Source: Laburnicola sp. R22_1
Lineage: Eukaryota > Ascomycota > Dothideomycetes > Pleosporales > Didymosphaeriaceae
Direction: 5' to 3'
Assembly: GCA_014281115.1 (NCBI GenBank)
Contig: JACONQ010000013.1
Coordinates: 2,222,501-2,286,500, forward strand
Length of the DNA stretch: 64,000 nt
Shown here: piece by piece, positions 37,057 through 48,044 of the stretch
How positions within the stretch are numbered: the first letter of the stretch is position 1
How the letters are laid out: each line of letters opens with the position of its first letter
Notes under the pieces: model-generated
What the model was told of the DNA's origin: nothing
Database searches by the model: none
What the model saw: only the letters and a program-made list of their open reading frames with translations
Translations under genes and position numbers: made by a program

Positions 37057-38542
37057 TTATGCGCATCTCTTGACTTGGTAAGTATGTTCGGCTTCATCGA
37101 CAGGCACGACTTCGATCTGCTGGTCCTTGGCTATCATCTTGTGGCTGAGATTCCAACCCACCCGCCTGGACAGCTCAGCGACCACGACGTCGCAGTCGCC
37201 CAGGAGGTTGATGTCGAAGTTGATATGGTATATAGGCTGATCAAAGGTTAGTTGGAGCACACCAATAACGGATATATGAATAACATACGTCTCGTGAGAT
37301 GTAGATCTGCGGTACATGACGTGGCAGAAAGTTCGGGATCTCGGACACCGGAGCGACCTTCATGCTAGTACCGATCACGATAACCAAGTCCGCTTTGTCC
37401 CGATCTTCGTCTTTGAGACGGTCGAAGAAATTCGAAGGAAGCTGCTCGCCAAAGAAGGTGATGTCGGGTTTCATCACGCCGGGCTCCAGGATGTCGTACG
37501 CGCCGTCCGAGTCGGAATCGTCGTCGCCAGGCCCGCTTTAATGGTTTGTATGCATTGGAAACATTTGGCGGGTTGGCGGGCGCGCACGTCGTCAAATATG
37601 TCCTCGCCAGGGACCTTGAAGCCGCACTTTCGGCATGTCGCCGTTGCCCAAGATCCATGGCACTGGATGAGCTTGTCTTTCCGTATCCCGGCTTGCGCCT
37701 CCACATTGTCGATGTTCTGCGAGTAGTTGGTGAGCAGCTTGTCCTTGTCCTGCAGCAGTCGGATAAACTCGTGTGTGGGCGACCACTTCTCCAAGTCTGG
37801 GATGATTCGACCGGCAAGCTTGTAGAAAACTGACGGGTCTGCATCGAAGTTTCCAATATCGAAGACCTCCTCCGGCTCGTCGTAGCCCATTTTGCACAGC
37901 TCGGAGTAGAAGCCGGTGTTTTTGGAGCGGAAATCAGGGATGCCGAGGCTGGTGGAGATGCCTGCGCCAGTAATCACTAGGATGTTCTTGCGCTCCCGCA
38001 GCAGCTTCGCGGCATCGTCAATGGTCTTGTAGTGCTCCAGCCGCGGGCGCTTGTTCAGCTCCCTCGTGATGGCCAGGCCCAGCAGTTTATAAAAGGCCTC
38101 GTCTGGCTCGTCGTCCATGAAGCCAGGCGGCAGCCTGACGTTGAAGGCCGTGCACATTTTCCGCGCCGTGTACAGATCGTTGGTGATGTATTCCCGGACG
38201 AACTGGTCGGCGCCGACCTCGTGGAGCCGCTGGCGAATCTGGCGCGCCTCGTCGGCGGTGCACGCGTGCTTTCCTGCTCGCGCGTCAATTGAGGGGCTGC
38301 GTCCACGGGCGGCCAGGCCAGCACCCACCGTCGAGCGAGTAGCCGCAGTCCTCGGCCTGGTCGAGGATGTCCTCCCACGCATCGCTGTCGCTGCTGTCGT
38401 CGCCGGCGCCCCCGTCGTCGTGCGCAGGCGCGCCGTTGGCCGCAGGCTTCGTGGACGCGCTGCTGCCCGCCACGTCCCCTGCGGGCGCGGGTGCAGGCGC
38501 AGGCTCTGGCACCATGACGGGCCCACGGTTCGCGTGCGCCAT
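37057..38542 (-). CDS. Sir2/Hst1-type NAD-dependent protein deacetylase, apparent frameshift
   Basis: Sirtuin that would deacetylate histones for silencing in the nucleus. Exons are 38542-38329, 38273-37289 and 37236-37057, with GT-AG introns of 55 and 52 nt. The N-terminus is acidic ([20 protein letters not shown]), then comes the Sir2/Hst1 N-terminal domain ([18 protein letters not shown]). The core has [15 protein letters not shown] (residues 174-188, NAD pocket), NYSQNID (254-260), catalytic His277 in CHGSW, and zinc Cys285, 288, 309 and 312. After residue 319 the frame must shift to reach [27 protein letters not shown]. The exon sum is one nucleotide short of a codon multiple (1379). The break is at 37525-37535, with no plausible intron to explain it. 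The C-terminus has GTSMKVAPV and [12 protein letters not shown]. It is either a real one-base loss or a sequence error; everything else looks functional. Confidence 0.85.
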
Positions 38543-38866
38543 TGTCGACGCTGGCGGTGCCCTCGCGGTCGGGAAGAGGATTGGGCTGCTCTGCGGGTGC
38601 GCTGCGTGGCGCCGATGTGGCATTGATCGTGAAAGCTAGCCCCGATCAGGAAGGCGCCGTGGTCGCTTTCACCCTGCCGCGCTGCCGTTCGTCGAGACGG
38701 TGCGCCTTCCTCCGACTCTCCTGCGCCATGCCCGCGCGCCGCCAATCAGCCAAGGAGCTCCTTCATGCGACCTCGCCGACGGCAAAGCAACCTTGGGCAG
38801 CTATAAAGCCGCCCGCCATCCCGAGACGATGACTCTTATTCCTCCGCACCACTCCCATTGCATGGT
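38543..38866. promoter_or_regulatory. Divergent promoter region between Sir2 and F-box genes
   Basis: The 324 bp between the two divergent start codons hold a CCAAT element at 38742-38746 and a TATAAAG box at 38802-38808. The TATA box lies about 60 bp upstream of the F-box start codon. These are motif matches only; shared regulation is inference. Confidence 0.45.
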
Positions 38867-39841
38867 ATGGCACCTCTCAAGTCGCCAGGCAGAAGGGCCA
38901 GGCTGGACAGCGCAGCAGCAAATAACAACGGGACCCCCTTCGCAGGAGAACCAAAGAGGTCGAACCATCAAGAGGACACAAACTCATCAGTCACGCCATC
39001 TGAATCTACTCGTCTGATCGACCCATCCTCGCCATCCCACACCCCCCACAGCCCCCTGGAAACCCTCCCGGTAGAAGTCGTCAACCACATCCTCTCCTAC
39101 CTCGTCCTCCCCCGGTCCCGCCTCGCAGGCCTCACCGAACAACAAAGCAGCGCCCCCCACTCCGCCCAACGCACCATCAAAGACAACGAAGACCTAGCCA
39201 CCCCCCCTGACACCCACCGTTTCGCCGCCGACCTCTTCGCCTGGACGCGCCTCCGCCACCCCTTCAATGCCCTAGCCTTAACATCACACCGGTGCCACCA
39301 GCTGGTCGAAAGCTACTGCTCGCACCTCGTAAAAGCCTGCAACCGGTTCAACCTCCCCTTCACCCACGCCTCCACCCACGGCGCCCACACGGTGCACCCC
39401 ACCCTCCAGTCCCTCGTCTACCGCCGCCTCTGGCTGCAGGCCGCGCCCCGCGGCTGCGTCTTCTGCGGCGCGATTCTAAGCAACTACCCGCACGGCCGGG
39501 CGTACCGGCTCCTCCTCACGTGCGAAGACTGCTTCTACGCGCAGACGCTGAACTGGCACGAGGTGCAGCACCAGTACCACATCATGGATTCGGCTGTCCT
39601 TTTCGCGCATAAAGTGCGCTGCACGGGGCCGGATCTGACGTGGATTCTGCGCATCGATGTGGAGGCTTTGGCGCTGGAATTGTATGGCACGCGTGTGTTT
39701 CACGACACAAGGTCGCAGGGGAAAGAGCGGAGTTGCGAGGTGTGTGGGCAGGCGGGGAGGGTGGGGAAGTCGTCGCCGCCGAGGATTAGGAGGTTGCCTT
39801 CGCATGTTACGCGGACGCCGAGGGGGAGGCGCGGGGTTTGA
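38867..39841 (+). CDS. F-box domain protein of unknown target
   Basis: Single-exon 324-residue protein starting MAPLKSPGRR. After a Ser/Pro-rich, probably disordered N-terminus, an F-box-like motif LETLPVEVVNHILSYLVLP lies at about residues 64-82. Such motifs bind Skp1 in SCF ubiquitin ligases. Downstream are Cys pairs that may form a zinc ribbon: CVFCG near residue 195, CEDC about 20 residues later, and CEVCG near residue 292. The C-terminus is Arg-rich. It has no leucine-rich or WD repeats, so the substrate-binding part is unrecognised. It diverges from the Sir2 gene. The ATG at 38867 is chosen as the first in frame and lies just after a TATA box. I am confident it is a gene and moderately confident of the F-box. 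Confidence 0.75.
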   Translation: MAPLKSPGRRARLDSAAANNNGTPFAGEPKRSNHQEDTNSSVTPSESTRLIDPSSPSHTPHSPLETLPVEVVNHILSYLVLPRSRLAGLTEQQSSAPHSAQRTIKDNEDLATPPDTHRFAADLFAWTRLRHPFNALALTSHRCHQLVESYCSHLVKACNRFNLPFTHASTHGAHTVHPTLQSLVYRRLWLQAAPRGCVFCGAILSNYPHGRAYRLLLTCEDCFYAQTLNWHEVQHQYHIMDSAVLFAHKVRCTGPDLTWILRIDVEALALELYGTRVFHDTRSQGKERSCEVCGQAGRVGKSSPPRIRRLPSHVTRTPRGRRGV

Positions 39842-40227
39842 TGGGTTTTTTGGGGGGTTGCGGTGAGGATAGAGCTCTGTGAGCTTGGAAGACCTCGGTC
39901 TCGTATGTTTTTTCTTCTTTTCCTTTTTCGATTCTATGCTGTGGTTGATTTTGGGCGCGGTTCAAGCAATAGAACCGCATACCATGACACGACACGAAGC
40001 TATGACGCGGCCGGCACCAGAAAGGATACCCCGAATATCGGTTAGATACCCTAGGAAGAACACGGCGGAGCGATAGCACTTTTCCCGTCCCGCGTTTGTT
40101 TGAGAAAATATCATTTCCTTGCGAGTTTGGTCACTGTGTTGCGCTTCGTCAGCCACATATCATATCTCCTTCTCCTCTCGACAGCCATTATCTTTGCCTC
40201 TTCTATTCTCTTCCCACTCTTACCCCA

Positions 40228-40280
40228 TCACCATCACCATTCCCATTCCCATTCCCATTCCCATCACCATCACCATCTCC
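40228..40280. repeat. CATCAC/CCCATT low-complexity array
   Basis: Short tandem units CATCAC and CCCATT alternate over about 50 bp, giving His/Ser/Pro-rich shadow frames on both strands. Confidence 0.85.
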
Positions 40281-40644
40281 CCTATCCCCCGCCCCACCCC
40301 CACAGTCTTCATCCCATCCCAGTCCACACGCTCGCCTCGCCGCCACAGACGCAACCACACCACACCATTTATAAAACCCGACCCCGACCAACACCAAAGC
40401 AAGGCCCTTCAAAAAGACAACGCCAGGCCCGAGATCCTCCTCCCCACCTCGACGTATCTTTTTCCAGCGTGAACGTCAACGCCGTTGGTAGCTAGTTTAG
40501 CCACGTCTACCAGGGGGAGTTAAGCCTAGGTCGCTAAAACAAAAAAAGTCAGTAGCGATCAGTGCAGTGCCGACGCAGGAAGAGCCTTTCTATAGGTTCT
40601 GGATGGTTATAGTTGTCTGGTATTCTTCTAGCTATATCGCTTTT

Positions 40645-40760
40645 TTTTTTGTTTACTAAGTAGGGGGCGGCTCTGCTTTTTTTTTTTTTTGCGTCATGTT
40701 ATTTGAGATGAAAGCCCTTTTGTCGTTCTTTCTGTTCTACCGCTAGGTTAGAATTAATTT
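40645..40760 (-). repeat. Hairpin repeat family D, copy 7
   Basis: Reverse copy with GTTTACTAAGTAGGGG, a T14 run in place of the hairpin's loop side, TGTTATTTGAGATGAAAGC and a TTAATTTAACACACCA end. It is more GC-rich than other copies and so less RIP-mutated. Confidence 0.6.
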
Positions 40761-40984
40761 AACACACCATAGATATATTATGTACTTACAGGCTAGTAGT
40801 AGGTATCCCTTACTGCAGTGTGGCAACCACGACTGTAGAGAGAGATATATATAAAGCTAGCTGTTTCTGGTTAGGGAGAATGGTGGGGACCTTTCCACGA
40901 TTGTAAATTTTAGTGTAACGGCTATTACGCGAGTTATGTAGGAGGCTGGTGCTCTAGGTCCGTGCGCTAATAGTATGGGGATTA

Positions 40985-40989
40985 GAATT
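40985..40989 (+). repeat. Left 5-bp target-site duplication (GAATT) of copia element 1
   Basis: GAATT precedes the left LTR and is repeated at 48229-48233 just after the right LTR. Confidence 0.9.
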
Positions 40990-41173
40990 TGTAGCGGTTG
41001 TAGCTGAAAGGCGAAAGTTGAGGTAATACTTGTTGTATTGAATATGAGTAGTACCTAGGATATATACTAATAGGCAATCTAGGCAGTAGTGAATAAGTGT
41101 AGGCAGTAATGAACTAGTATAGGCAACAGTAGATCTGTAGGCAGCAACTCCAAACTTACCTACTACTGTTACA
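40990..41173 (-). repeat. 3' LTR of copia element 1 (184 bp)
   Basis: Left-hand LTR, about 96% identical to 48045-48228. On the coding strand it is preceded by the purine-rich GGATAAGGAGGTG (41174-41186), a likely polypurine tract. Confidence 0.9.
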
Positions 41174-44100
41174 CACCTCCTTATCCTATAGTTATCTAGC
41201 AATGTAAGGATGACTTTTCCTACATATTTGCTATGCATTAAAGTTAAGAGCGTAGATCTGTAAGGTGTAGCTAGCTTATAAACTCGGTATGCTTCTGGTG
41301 GGATAGCATCTTAGTTATTCCATTAGTAGGCATTCTATTAGTAGGTCGCTATTGGACGTTAAGTTGTCCTTGTTCTACTTCCTGGCGAATCCAACTCTGG
41401 TGTATATTAACGTGCTTAAGCTTTGTTGCCAGCTTATCTTGCTCCTTTGTAATAATTCTAACAGTCTGCTAGTTATCACACCAAATAGTTAGAGTTGTGT
41501 TTAGCGTTAAGGATAGGCTGCGGTATAAGCGAAGCCATTCCTCTATCTCTAAGCCTGTGAGAGAGAGCGCAAGTAGCTTTGCCTTAGTAGTAGATTTAGT
41601 GACTGTACGCTGTAGGGTAGACTTCTAGTTAATAGTTATCCTAAACAGTTGGAAAACGTAGTCTTAGGAGCTGCGGCGAGTTTCCACATTATTAGCGAAA
41701 GCTGCATTAGATGCTCTAAAGAAGATAGGGTTGTAATAGTCCTCTTCTATAGTCACAAACTCCTAAATCCCTTCTTTAGCTGTATAAGCTTCTAGTGCAT
41801 AGTACTAAGTCTCTAGGATATATTACCACACTTTGCAAATAGACTCTATGTAAGCTTATCTAGGGTTGGTGAGATGTAAAGCGTGTATTACATAAGCGCG
41901 TGCTAGATCTAGGCGAGTGAACTACGTAAGGAACGCAAGATAACTAACAAGCTTCTAGTAAAGCTTTGTCTGGGCTGCGTTGGGTTCCTCTATAGATGGC
42001 TCGAGATAGTTAACTATTATTAGTACCTTGGCGCGGCGGCTAGTAGTTATTATGCCATAGTTTGTGGTTACCTTATTAATATAGGCATTCTAGAGCAGCT
42101 AAAGTTTGCAGGCGGCGATGTCTCGTTTAACGTATATGCCTAAGAACCACTTAAGTGGACCAAGTCGCTTTAGTTAATAGTACTCGCTAAGCTTCTGCTT
42201 AAACTGCTGGTGCAGCTTAGCGTTGCGAGGGTAATAAGCCATAACAATATTATTAACATAGACAAACAGGATAAGCCATTTATTAGTATATACACATAGG
42301 AAACCTAATATAGGCTTTATTCCTAGTGACTATAGCGTCCTGCGAAGCTCCTTATACTATAGTAGTAGTGACTCTTTTAACCTATAGAGAGCGCGAAGTA
42401 TTTGGAGTAGTTCTCCATCTGCTTAAAATCTGTCTGGCATTTGCGCGTAGAGTAGACGATTAAGTCTAGCGTTAAGAAAAGCTGTTGGTACGTCGTACTA
42501 AACTAGCGCTAGTCCAAAATTATTAGCAATAGCGGTAATTGCTCTAAATGTGCGTGCTGCTAGTGTGGCAGCGTAGGTGTCTTTGTACGGCTGCTTAAGG
42601 TCACCTCAAAGCACTAGACGTGCCTTAAACTATAAAAGAAAGCCATCTTTATTAAATTTGTATATAAAAACCCACATTAGTAGTAACACTTTAGCGTTAG
42701 CACTTTCTACTATTTTTGCAGTCCTTGCAAAGCATCCTTTACTCTATATACTGCGGTATTCTTCTTAACTAGCTTGTCGAAACTTAGCTCCATACGGATA
42801 AGTCTCTAGGTCTTTCCAGGTCCTTAGTGGAGGCGGAACCTGTGACTAATAAATCTTAATAACAGGCTACAGTTTTAGCGCTATTAAAAAGGCGTGTAGG
42901 TAGTTATTAATGCGTATTCTATAGGAAATCGCGTGCGTCTGGTATCTAGTTGCATTTGTGAGGTCTTTAGCGCGCTACCGCTGTCGGCGTGAACCTGTAA
43001 GTATGTTTAACTTATCAATTTCGAGGTTTCTACGCCTCAGCGCGTTGTTGTTATGGCGATTAGGTATATAGCCAGGGATTTGGGTGGCAGAGAGCTCTTC
43101 TAGTGTTGACTTTAGGTCTTGCTCTATTAGGAGAACTTTAACCAAATTATTATTATTCTAATGCCTAGTCACGTAAGGTAAAAGTAAACCTCTAGACGTA
43201 GGCGTGAGTAGCCCACCTCCTAAAAACAAGTCCTCTATATTCTCGTCAACTCTGTTAACCTCGTTAACCTTAGCTTTAGTAGCTCTATCCTCACCCCCTA
43301 CCTGCTGCTCGCTAGCAGGAGCTATAGCTGCAGGTACTATACAACTCTGCCTAAGCGTTATAAGCTCTTTAATGGCAATATCGTTAGATTTAGCTTCTTC
43401 TAAAAAGGCAAGCAGCTCTATAACTTCTTTAATTACTAACTTAGCTGTGTAGCCATCTAGTCCCTTATAGAACCGCGTTGGCTTAAAAATAATATCTCTC
43501 GCTTAAATTACTCTATCCTTTGTTGGCAGCCAGATCCTAAAGATATTTATTAAATTATAGCCTACAAGTTGGCTAATAAGTGCTCTAGACTCGAGCTTGT
43601 CACCTCTTTTAACTAATGGGTTCCGGACGTACACTCAGCAGCCTATAGGGCGCAGGGAGTTTACCTTTGGCTTCAATCCCTATACAATTTCATATAGAGT
43701 CTTCCAACCTAGCGCTTTGGTTAGTGTACAATTTAGTATGTATGCTGCTGTCTTAAGCAGCTTGTTTAATAATAATTTTGGCAGATTTCCTTTAAGTCTT
43801 ATAGCTTAAGCTCAAATAACGATAATCTTGCCTGCTCTTTTAGCAAGACCGTTCTACTTGTCTGCGTATTCTGCCCGCAGCTTGTATTAGATACCTAGCT
43901 TAGCGCAGAGCTCCTCTAATATGTTTAGTGCAACTCTATACCCTTAATTATTGTCAGTCTTAATTGCGGTAACGTCACTATTAAAGATACGCTGTATCTT
44001 ACGAATCTTGCGGACAAGCTAGCGGCTCAGAAATGCCTTCGTACGGTGTGGAAAGCAATCCACTTCATGCTACTTGCTGTACTGGTCCACCATATAACTT

Positions 44101-45687
44101 GCAACTCTGTCACTATTAAGACAAGAGTCTGCTTCTTAAGGCAGTAGCTGGATAAAGTCTATAGCAACGCAATAGAACTTCCTTTGTGCGAAGTCCTCCT
44201 GCTGTCTTCTAGAGACTTGCTTTAAGAGCTTTAATTCAACACATACACCACAGAAGTCGCTGTCTCTACCTTCTACTTGCAAGCCTTCTATATGGTCAGC
44301 CAGCTTCTTAATCGCCTTCTTGCCAGAGTGACCCTAGGTGCTGTGGGCTGTCCTATAGTTAATTATACAATTAGGTTAAGAGTCCTTTAAAGGTTAGTAA
44401 GTAGTGCTAAAGGATAATAATAAGCGGGTTTCTGGGCGGCAACTGGCATTAGCGTTGACTAGCCAGTGTCCGTCTTAGTACTCTAGGTATGCAACTATGA
44501 ATTTTCTACTAACCTTGTATAGAAGGTCTTGTCCTAAGTTAAAGTGAATCTAACTCGAGCGACAGCGTGCTAAGCCTATAAGGCTTGTTAAGAAGCCTTC
44601 AACTAAAGCAACATGCGTTAGGACTATAGCTAATAGGCCCTTAGGTGTCTTTACTATTAGTTTTATATTGCCCTATATAGTAATTTTAATACGTCCTGTT
44701 CCTGCTCCTATAAAGTTGTTAGCACTGGCCTTATACTCTCTTATCTATCTAGGCTAAGACTTAGTATTGACAATATAGGTGTTTGAACTAGGATTAAGTA
44801 TAAATTAGTTGCTTAATAAGTCGTAGCTGCTAATATTATTAAGTGTAGATAGAGCTACTAGCTCCTTAGCGGGTTTAACGCCGTTATTAAACGACAGCTT
44901 CTTATTGCGCTCGCCGCGCTTATTAACTATAATAGCATTAGATTCTATATATCGCGCGGTGTAGGTAGATAGGTTCGAGGGAGGCTTTCTATTGTTAATA
45001 GTAACTGCAGACTTAGAGCTCGATTAAGTTGCCTTCTAGTCCTTTATGGCCTTCTCCACTCTTATTTTTAAACTTAGATCCTTAGCAAAAGCTACTACCA
45101 CCTTTTTACTACCTTCCTTGTTGTCGTATCCTTAGGGTTAGAAAGAAGCATCTGGATTCATTACTTAGCACTTGGACTAAGAGTGTTTGTTGCTATAGAG
45201 GCATACACCACTTTGTAAAGGTTTGCTTTGTAGTGTTTTTGTTGGCTTAGCTATTTCTAGCTCTGCCGCATATGCACTAAAGCCTGTACTAATTAGGCGT
45301 GTGCGCTTTAAGTACGCTAAGAACTCGGCAACATAGTCCTCTACTAATAGGACTGTTTCACTAAGCCTCTCTTTCTAGATTAGGTCTCGCAGACCTGCTA
45401 TTCTGTATTCTGGGTTAAGTACCTTGCAGGCAACTAGGAAGTCTTCCTACGCGCGAGAATCCTCTATCTCTACCAGCCTAATAGCCTTGCACTAGTTAGT
45501 GACCTTAACCTAACGTTGAAGCCACTCTTTAACCTTCCTACCTTTTAGCGGTGTCTAGAGATCCTTATACTTTGTTATTAAATTGCGGTAACGTGTCGCG
45601 TCTAATGGTGCAAGATGTTTCTTAAGGGTTGTAAGTCGTTCGTGCGGCGTACCCTTGTCCTTAATCAGGTATATAAGCCAAGGGTCC

Positions 45688-47578
45688 TAGTTTCCGACAG
45701 CCCCGTGTTTCCAACACCCTGCAAAGCCCCGCCGCCGTCACCACCCTGGTTACGAATGTGTTCACAACTTTGTTAAATAAATCTCTAAAAACACAAAATA
45801 AACTGCATTTAAAGAGCTTTAATTGCTTTCTTCGTCTACACTTAAATTATAGGCAAGATACCGTTGTGTTAGTTGTCGATCCCGTGCCGAACGTCGAACT
45901 AATGCCTGCTCCGCTTCCTCCTTAGAGCAACTCTCCTCCACCTCCTGTGTTGGGCTTCTCGCCTTGCGAACACGTTAGGAGGGCTCCTAATTAGTCTAAG
46001 AGAGAACCTCTGCAAGACTCGCGAAGCGATTATTTAGATTAATTGTGACTTTGCGGCGTTTTGGCGGATTTGCTTGCTTAATATGCTCACGCAAGGAAGC
46101 AATCTCACAATCCTTTATAGAGACCTCTATTGCGATACGGTCCAGCGCTGTGGCAGCAAGCCGAATATATTGTTGTGTAGCTAGAGAGCTGTTCTTCCTA
46201 GAAAATAGCTTTATAATGTCGCCACCGCGTTTTGGCGTCCTAATATCTATAGTAGAAGAGGGGGGTGTCAACGGCCGTTGGCGCACTACGACCCACCAAG
46301 AACCTAAGGGCTTATCCACGCTCTTAGGATACAGCCCTGTCGCCTTCCACCCAGCTCGTACGCACTGCTCTCAAAGACCGATTTTACGCGCTTCTGCATA
46401 AAATTCAAGAAATCTGGCCTTCCCAACCTTCGTTGCATCTGTCAGAGCTGTATGCTCGCCAAGGAACCGCCAATACGCTGCCTTTAGACTTAAGAAACAA
46501 CTAAGATCTAAAGGCTAGAGTATATATAAAGTATAGGCAGGCAAAAAGAGCAAGTAAATATTATTTAGGTAATATGTAGTTATAAATTCGTCCAAGGTAT
46601 GACTGCCATGACCGTCGATAATAAGCAACTGTGCCTCGGATGGATTGTTAGGCTCAGTCTGGGGCAAGAACACCTTCTCTAGCCACTCAACAGTAATTTT
46701 GTTGCTCGTCTATCTATTTTGCGAGAAGGTAACATACCAGCTAGGATGTTAAGCCAAAAACTCCCGCTTAAACCACTGCTCCTAGATGCTTTTGGCCTTA
46801 AAGATGACAAGGGGGTCTAGAGCGACACCAAGCGCGGAGATACACTCTATTACAGAGGTCTAAGTACAGGCATTTACTGTCTTAACTAGTACAAAGTTTG
46901 GATTTTCCTGCGAGGAGCCAATGACAAGCCTATTAATACCCTGGCCTTCTATAATGTCGCCCTTGTTGGCATTGTACCTCCGTTGGGGGGGAATCTAGCT
47001 CACGGTCCCGTACAGGTCGAACAAGTGCCTGATATTATCTGGAGTAGCTGCATTTATGCGTTCCTAGTTAGTCCAGCGGCCTAACTTTGTCTTAATGGCC
47101 AGGTGGCGCCGCAAAAAGTGATTAGACCACTTCCTTCCTAGGTTCCTGTGGTCACCCTCTTGCTTGAGCACGCTAGTTGCGATGGCTCGCACTTGCGCAT
47201 GCGTTGGCGCGTAACTAAGGGCCTCCTGCTAGAGAATCTAGTGCTCTAGATGCTCTTCTTGAACAGTTGTAAGCCGCTGTTCACCGTCGTAAGCGTGTTG
47301 GTGAGGTTGGGCACTATTAAAGCGGCCGCGAAGAGTGTTCCGTGGTATCCTATGCCGAGCAGCAGCAGTGGCCAAAGCGACCCTAGATTCGAGGTCTGCG
47401 AGTGCATTTTGGACGTCGCCCTCTATATATCTAGCTATTGGAAGACAGAAAAAATGATGCAAAAAGATGAATTGAAATTAATAAAGAATTGAATTTTTAA
47501 GAACTTATATTCGGTTGTAGTGCATGATGAGGAGGCGCGGTTGTGGGGCTGTCCGAAACACGGGGGTGTCGGAAACTA
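45688..47578 (-). mobile_element. pogo-type DNA transposon nested in copia gag
   Basis: The element proper is 45690-47576 (1887 bp), flanked by TA duplications (45688-45689 and 47577-47578). The inverted ends read GTTTCCGACA then CCCCGTGTTTC, about 24 of 27 positions matching. It encodes one minus-strand transposase. It must have inserted after the copia element because it splits Gag. Confidence 0.9.
45820..47462 (-). pseudogene. pogo-type transposase of nested element, mildly damaged
   Basis: Begins near 47462 (ARYIEGDVQNALADLESRVA), with the helix-turn-helix ATAAARHRIPRNTLRGRFN and a CENP-B-like segment (SYAPTHAQVRAIAT, HFLRRHLAIKTK). The RYNANKGDIIEG-type first-Asp region is next, with the expected Asp changed to Asn, then LLIIDGHGSHTLDEF (second Asp, near 46615), LFLPAYTLYILQPLDLSCF and FRAGWKATGLYPKSVDKP. 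A coiled-coil-like tail (46320-45996) with LRRHIKQANPPKRRK-type text follows, and more readable sequence to about 45820. There are around ten stops, mostly TAG. The state is intermediate: less mutated than the 600-2110 relic. Confidence 0.82.
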
Positions 47579-48033
47579 CGACCCCTGGCTTATGGTGTGC
47601 CGTTATTGTCTTACTAATCTTAGAGTTGAATTATGCTAGAGCCTTCAGCTGACGCTTATATTCTAGATCCTTCTTTTCCCATCTCTTGTACGCCCAACAG
47701 TAATCGGCTCGCTGCTCAGTATTTAGGCTGACGTACGTAGTAGCCGTGCTGTCGTAGTCGCTAAGCTGAGGCTCCATTGGCTCCTCAAGCTGCGGTAGCT
47801 TGTCTGCTGCAACATCTGGATTAACGTATTTCTAGAGTTGGTTCTTTTGCGCTGTATCCTTGCGGATGAACAGCCATTTGTGCCAATCTTCTGATCAACT
47901 GAGGACGATTGTCACTTAAGTAACGGCTGGATCCGACTTGGTTGTCATCGTGCTCGCAGGGTTGCTCCTACAGTAAGACTGTGATGTCCTTAGTAGGGTA
48001 ATTGCTTAGGTGAGTGAGGCCCCGTCGCAATCC

Positions 48034-48044
48034 GGGCTCATAAC
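48034..48044 (-). other. Primer-binding site matching initiator tRNA-Met anticodon arm
   Basis: GGGCTCATAAC on the plus strand directly abuts the right LTR. It equals the anticodon-arm sequence of eukaryotic initiator tRNA-Met (GGGCTCATAACCC), not a tRNA 3' end. The same arrangement is known for Drosophila copia, which primes from a cleaved half-tRNA. Confidence 0.7.

Larger units (their letters stand above)
39842..40985. other. Right margin of gene island
   Basis: No supported gene. It contains a C/T- and (CATTCC/CATCAC)n-rich tract (40228-40280), then rising AT content, a reverse copy of hairpin repeat D (40645-40760) and the left flank of copia element 1. Confidence 0.5.
41230..48010 (-). 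pseudogene. copia gag-pol polyprotein relic, interrupted by pogo element
   Basis: On the minus strand Gag starts near 48000 with DWHKWLFIRKD and KYVNPDVAADKLPQLEEP, breaks at the pogo insertion (47578/45689) and resumes with LKKHLAPLDATRYRNLITKYK. A protease-like segment follows, then the integrase region GHSGKKAIKKLADHIEGLQ, CGVCVELKLLKQ and IKTDNN (44300-43950). The post-integrase ALISQLVGYNLINIFRIW lies near 43570, and reverse transcriptase follows with FGLALVQYDVPTAFLNA and FVYVNNIVMAYYP near 42250. RNase H (41660-41460) and a C-terminal HINIHQSWIRQEV-like piece complete copia order. Many TAG/TAA codons are present. The RT catalytic Asp pair is replaced by Asn-Asn. Confidence 0.88.

Noticed and set aside
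37490..37610. Hidden intron explaining the Sir2 frame break
   Set aside because: GT-AG pairs of suitable phase would delete zinc-binding cysteines, and the only short alternative (27 nt) is in the wrong phase and too short.
39807..40079. Minus-strand open frame after the F-box gene
   Set aside because: Low-complexity and overlapping the end of the F-box gene; no family, no intron structure.
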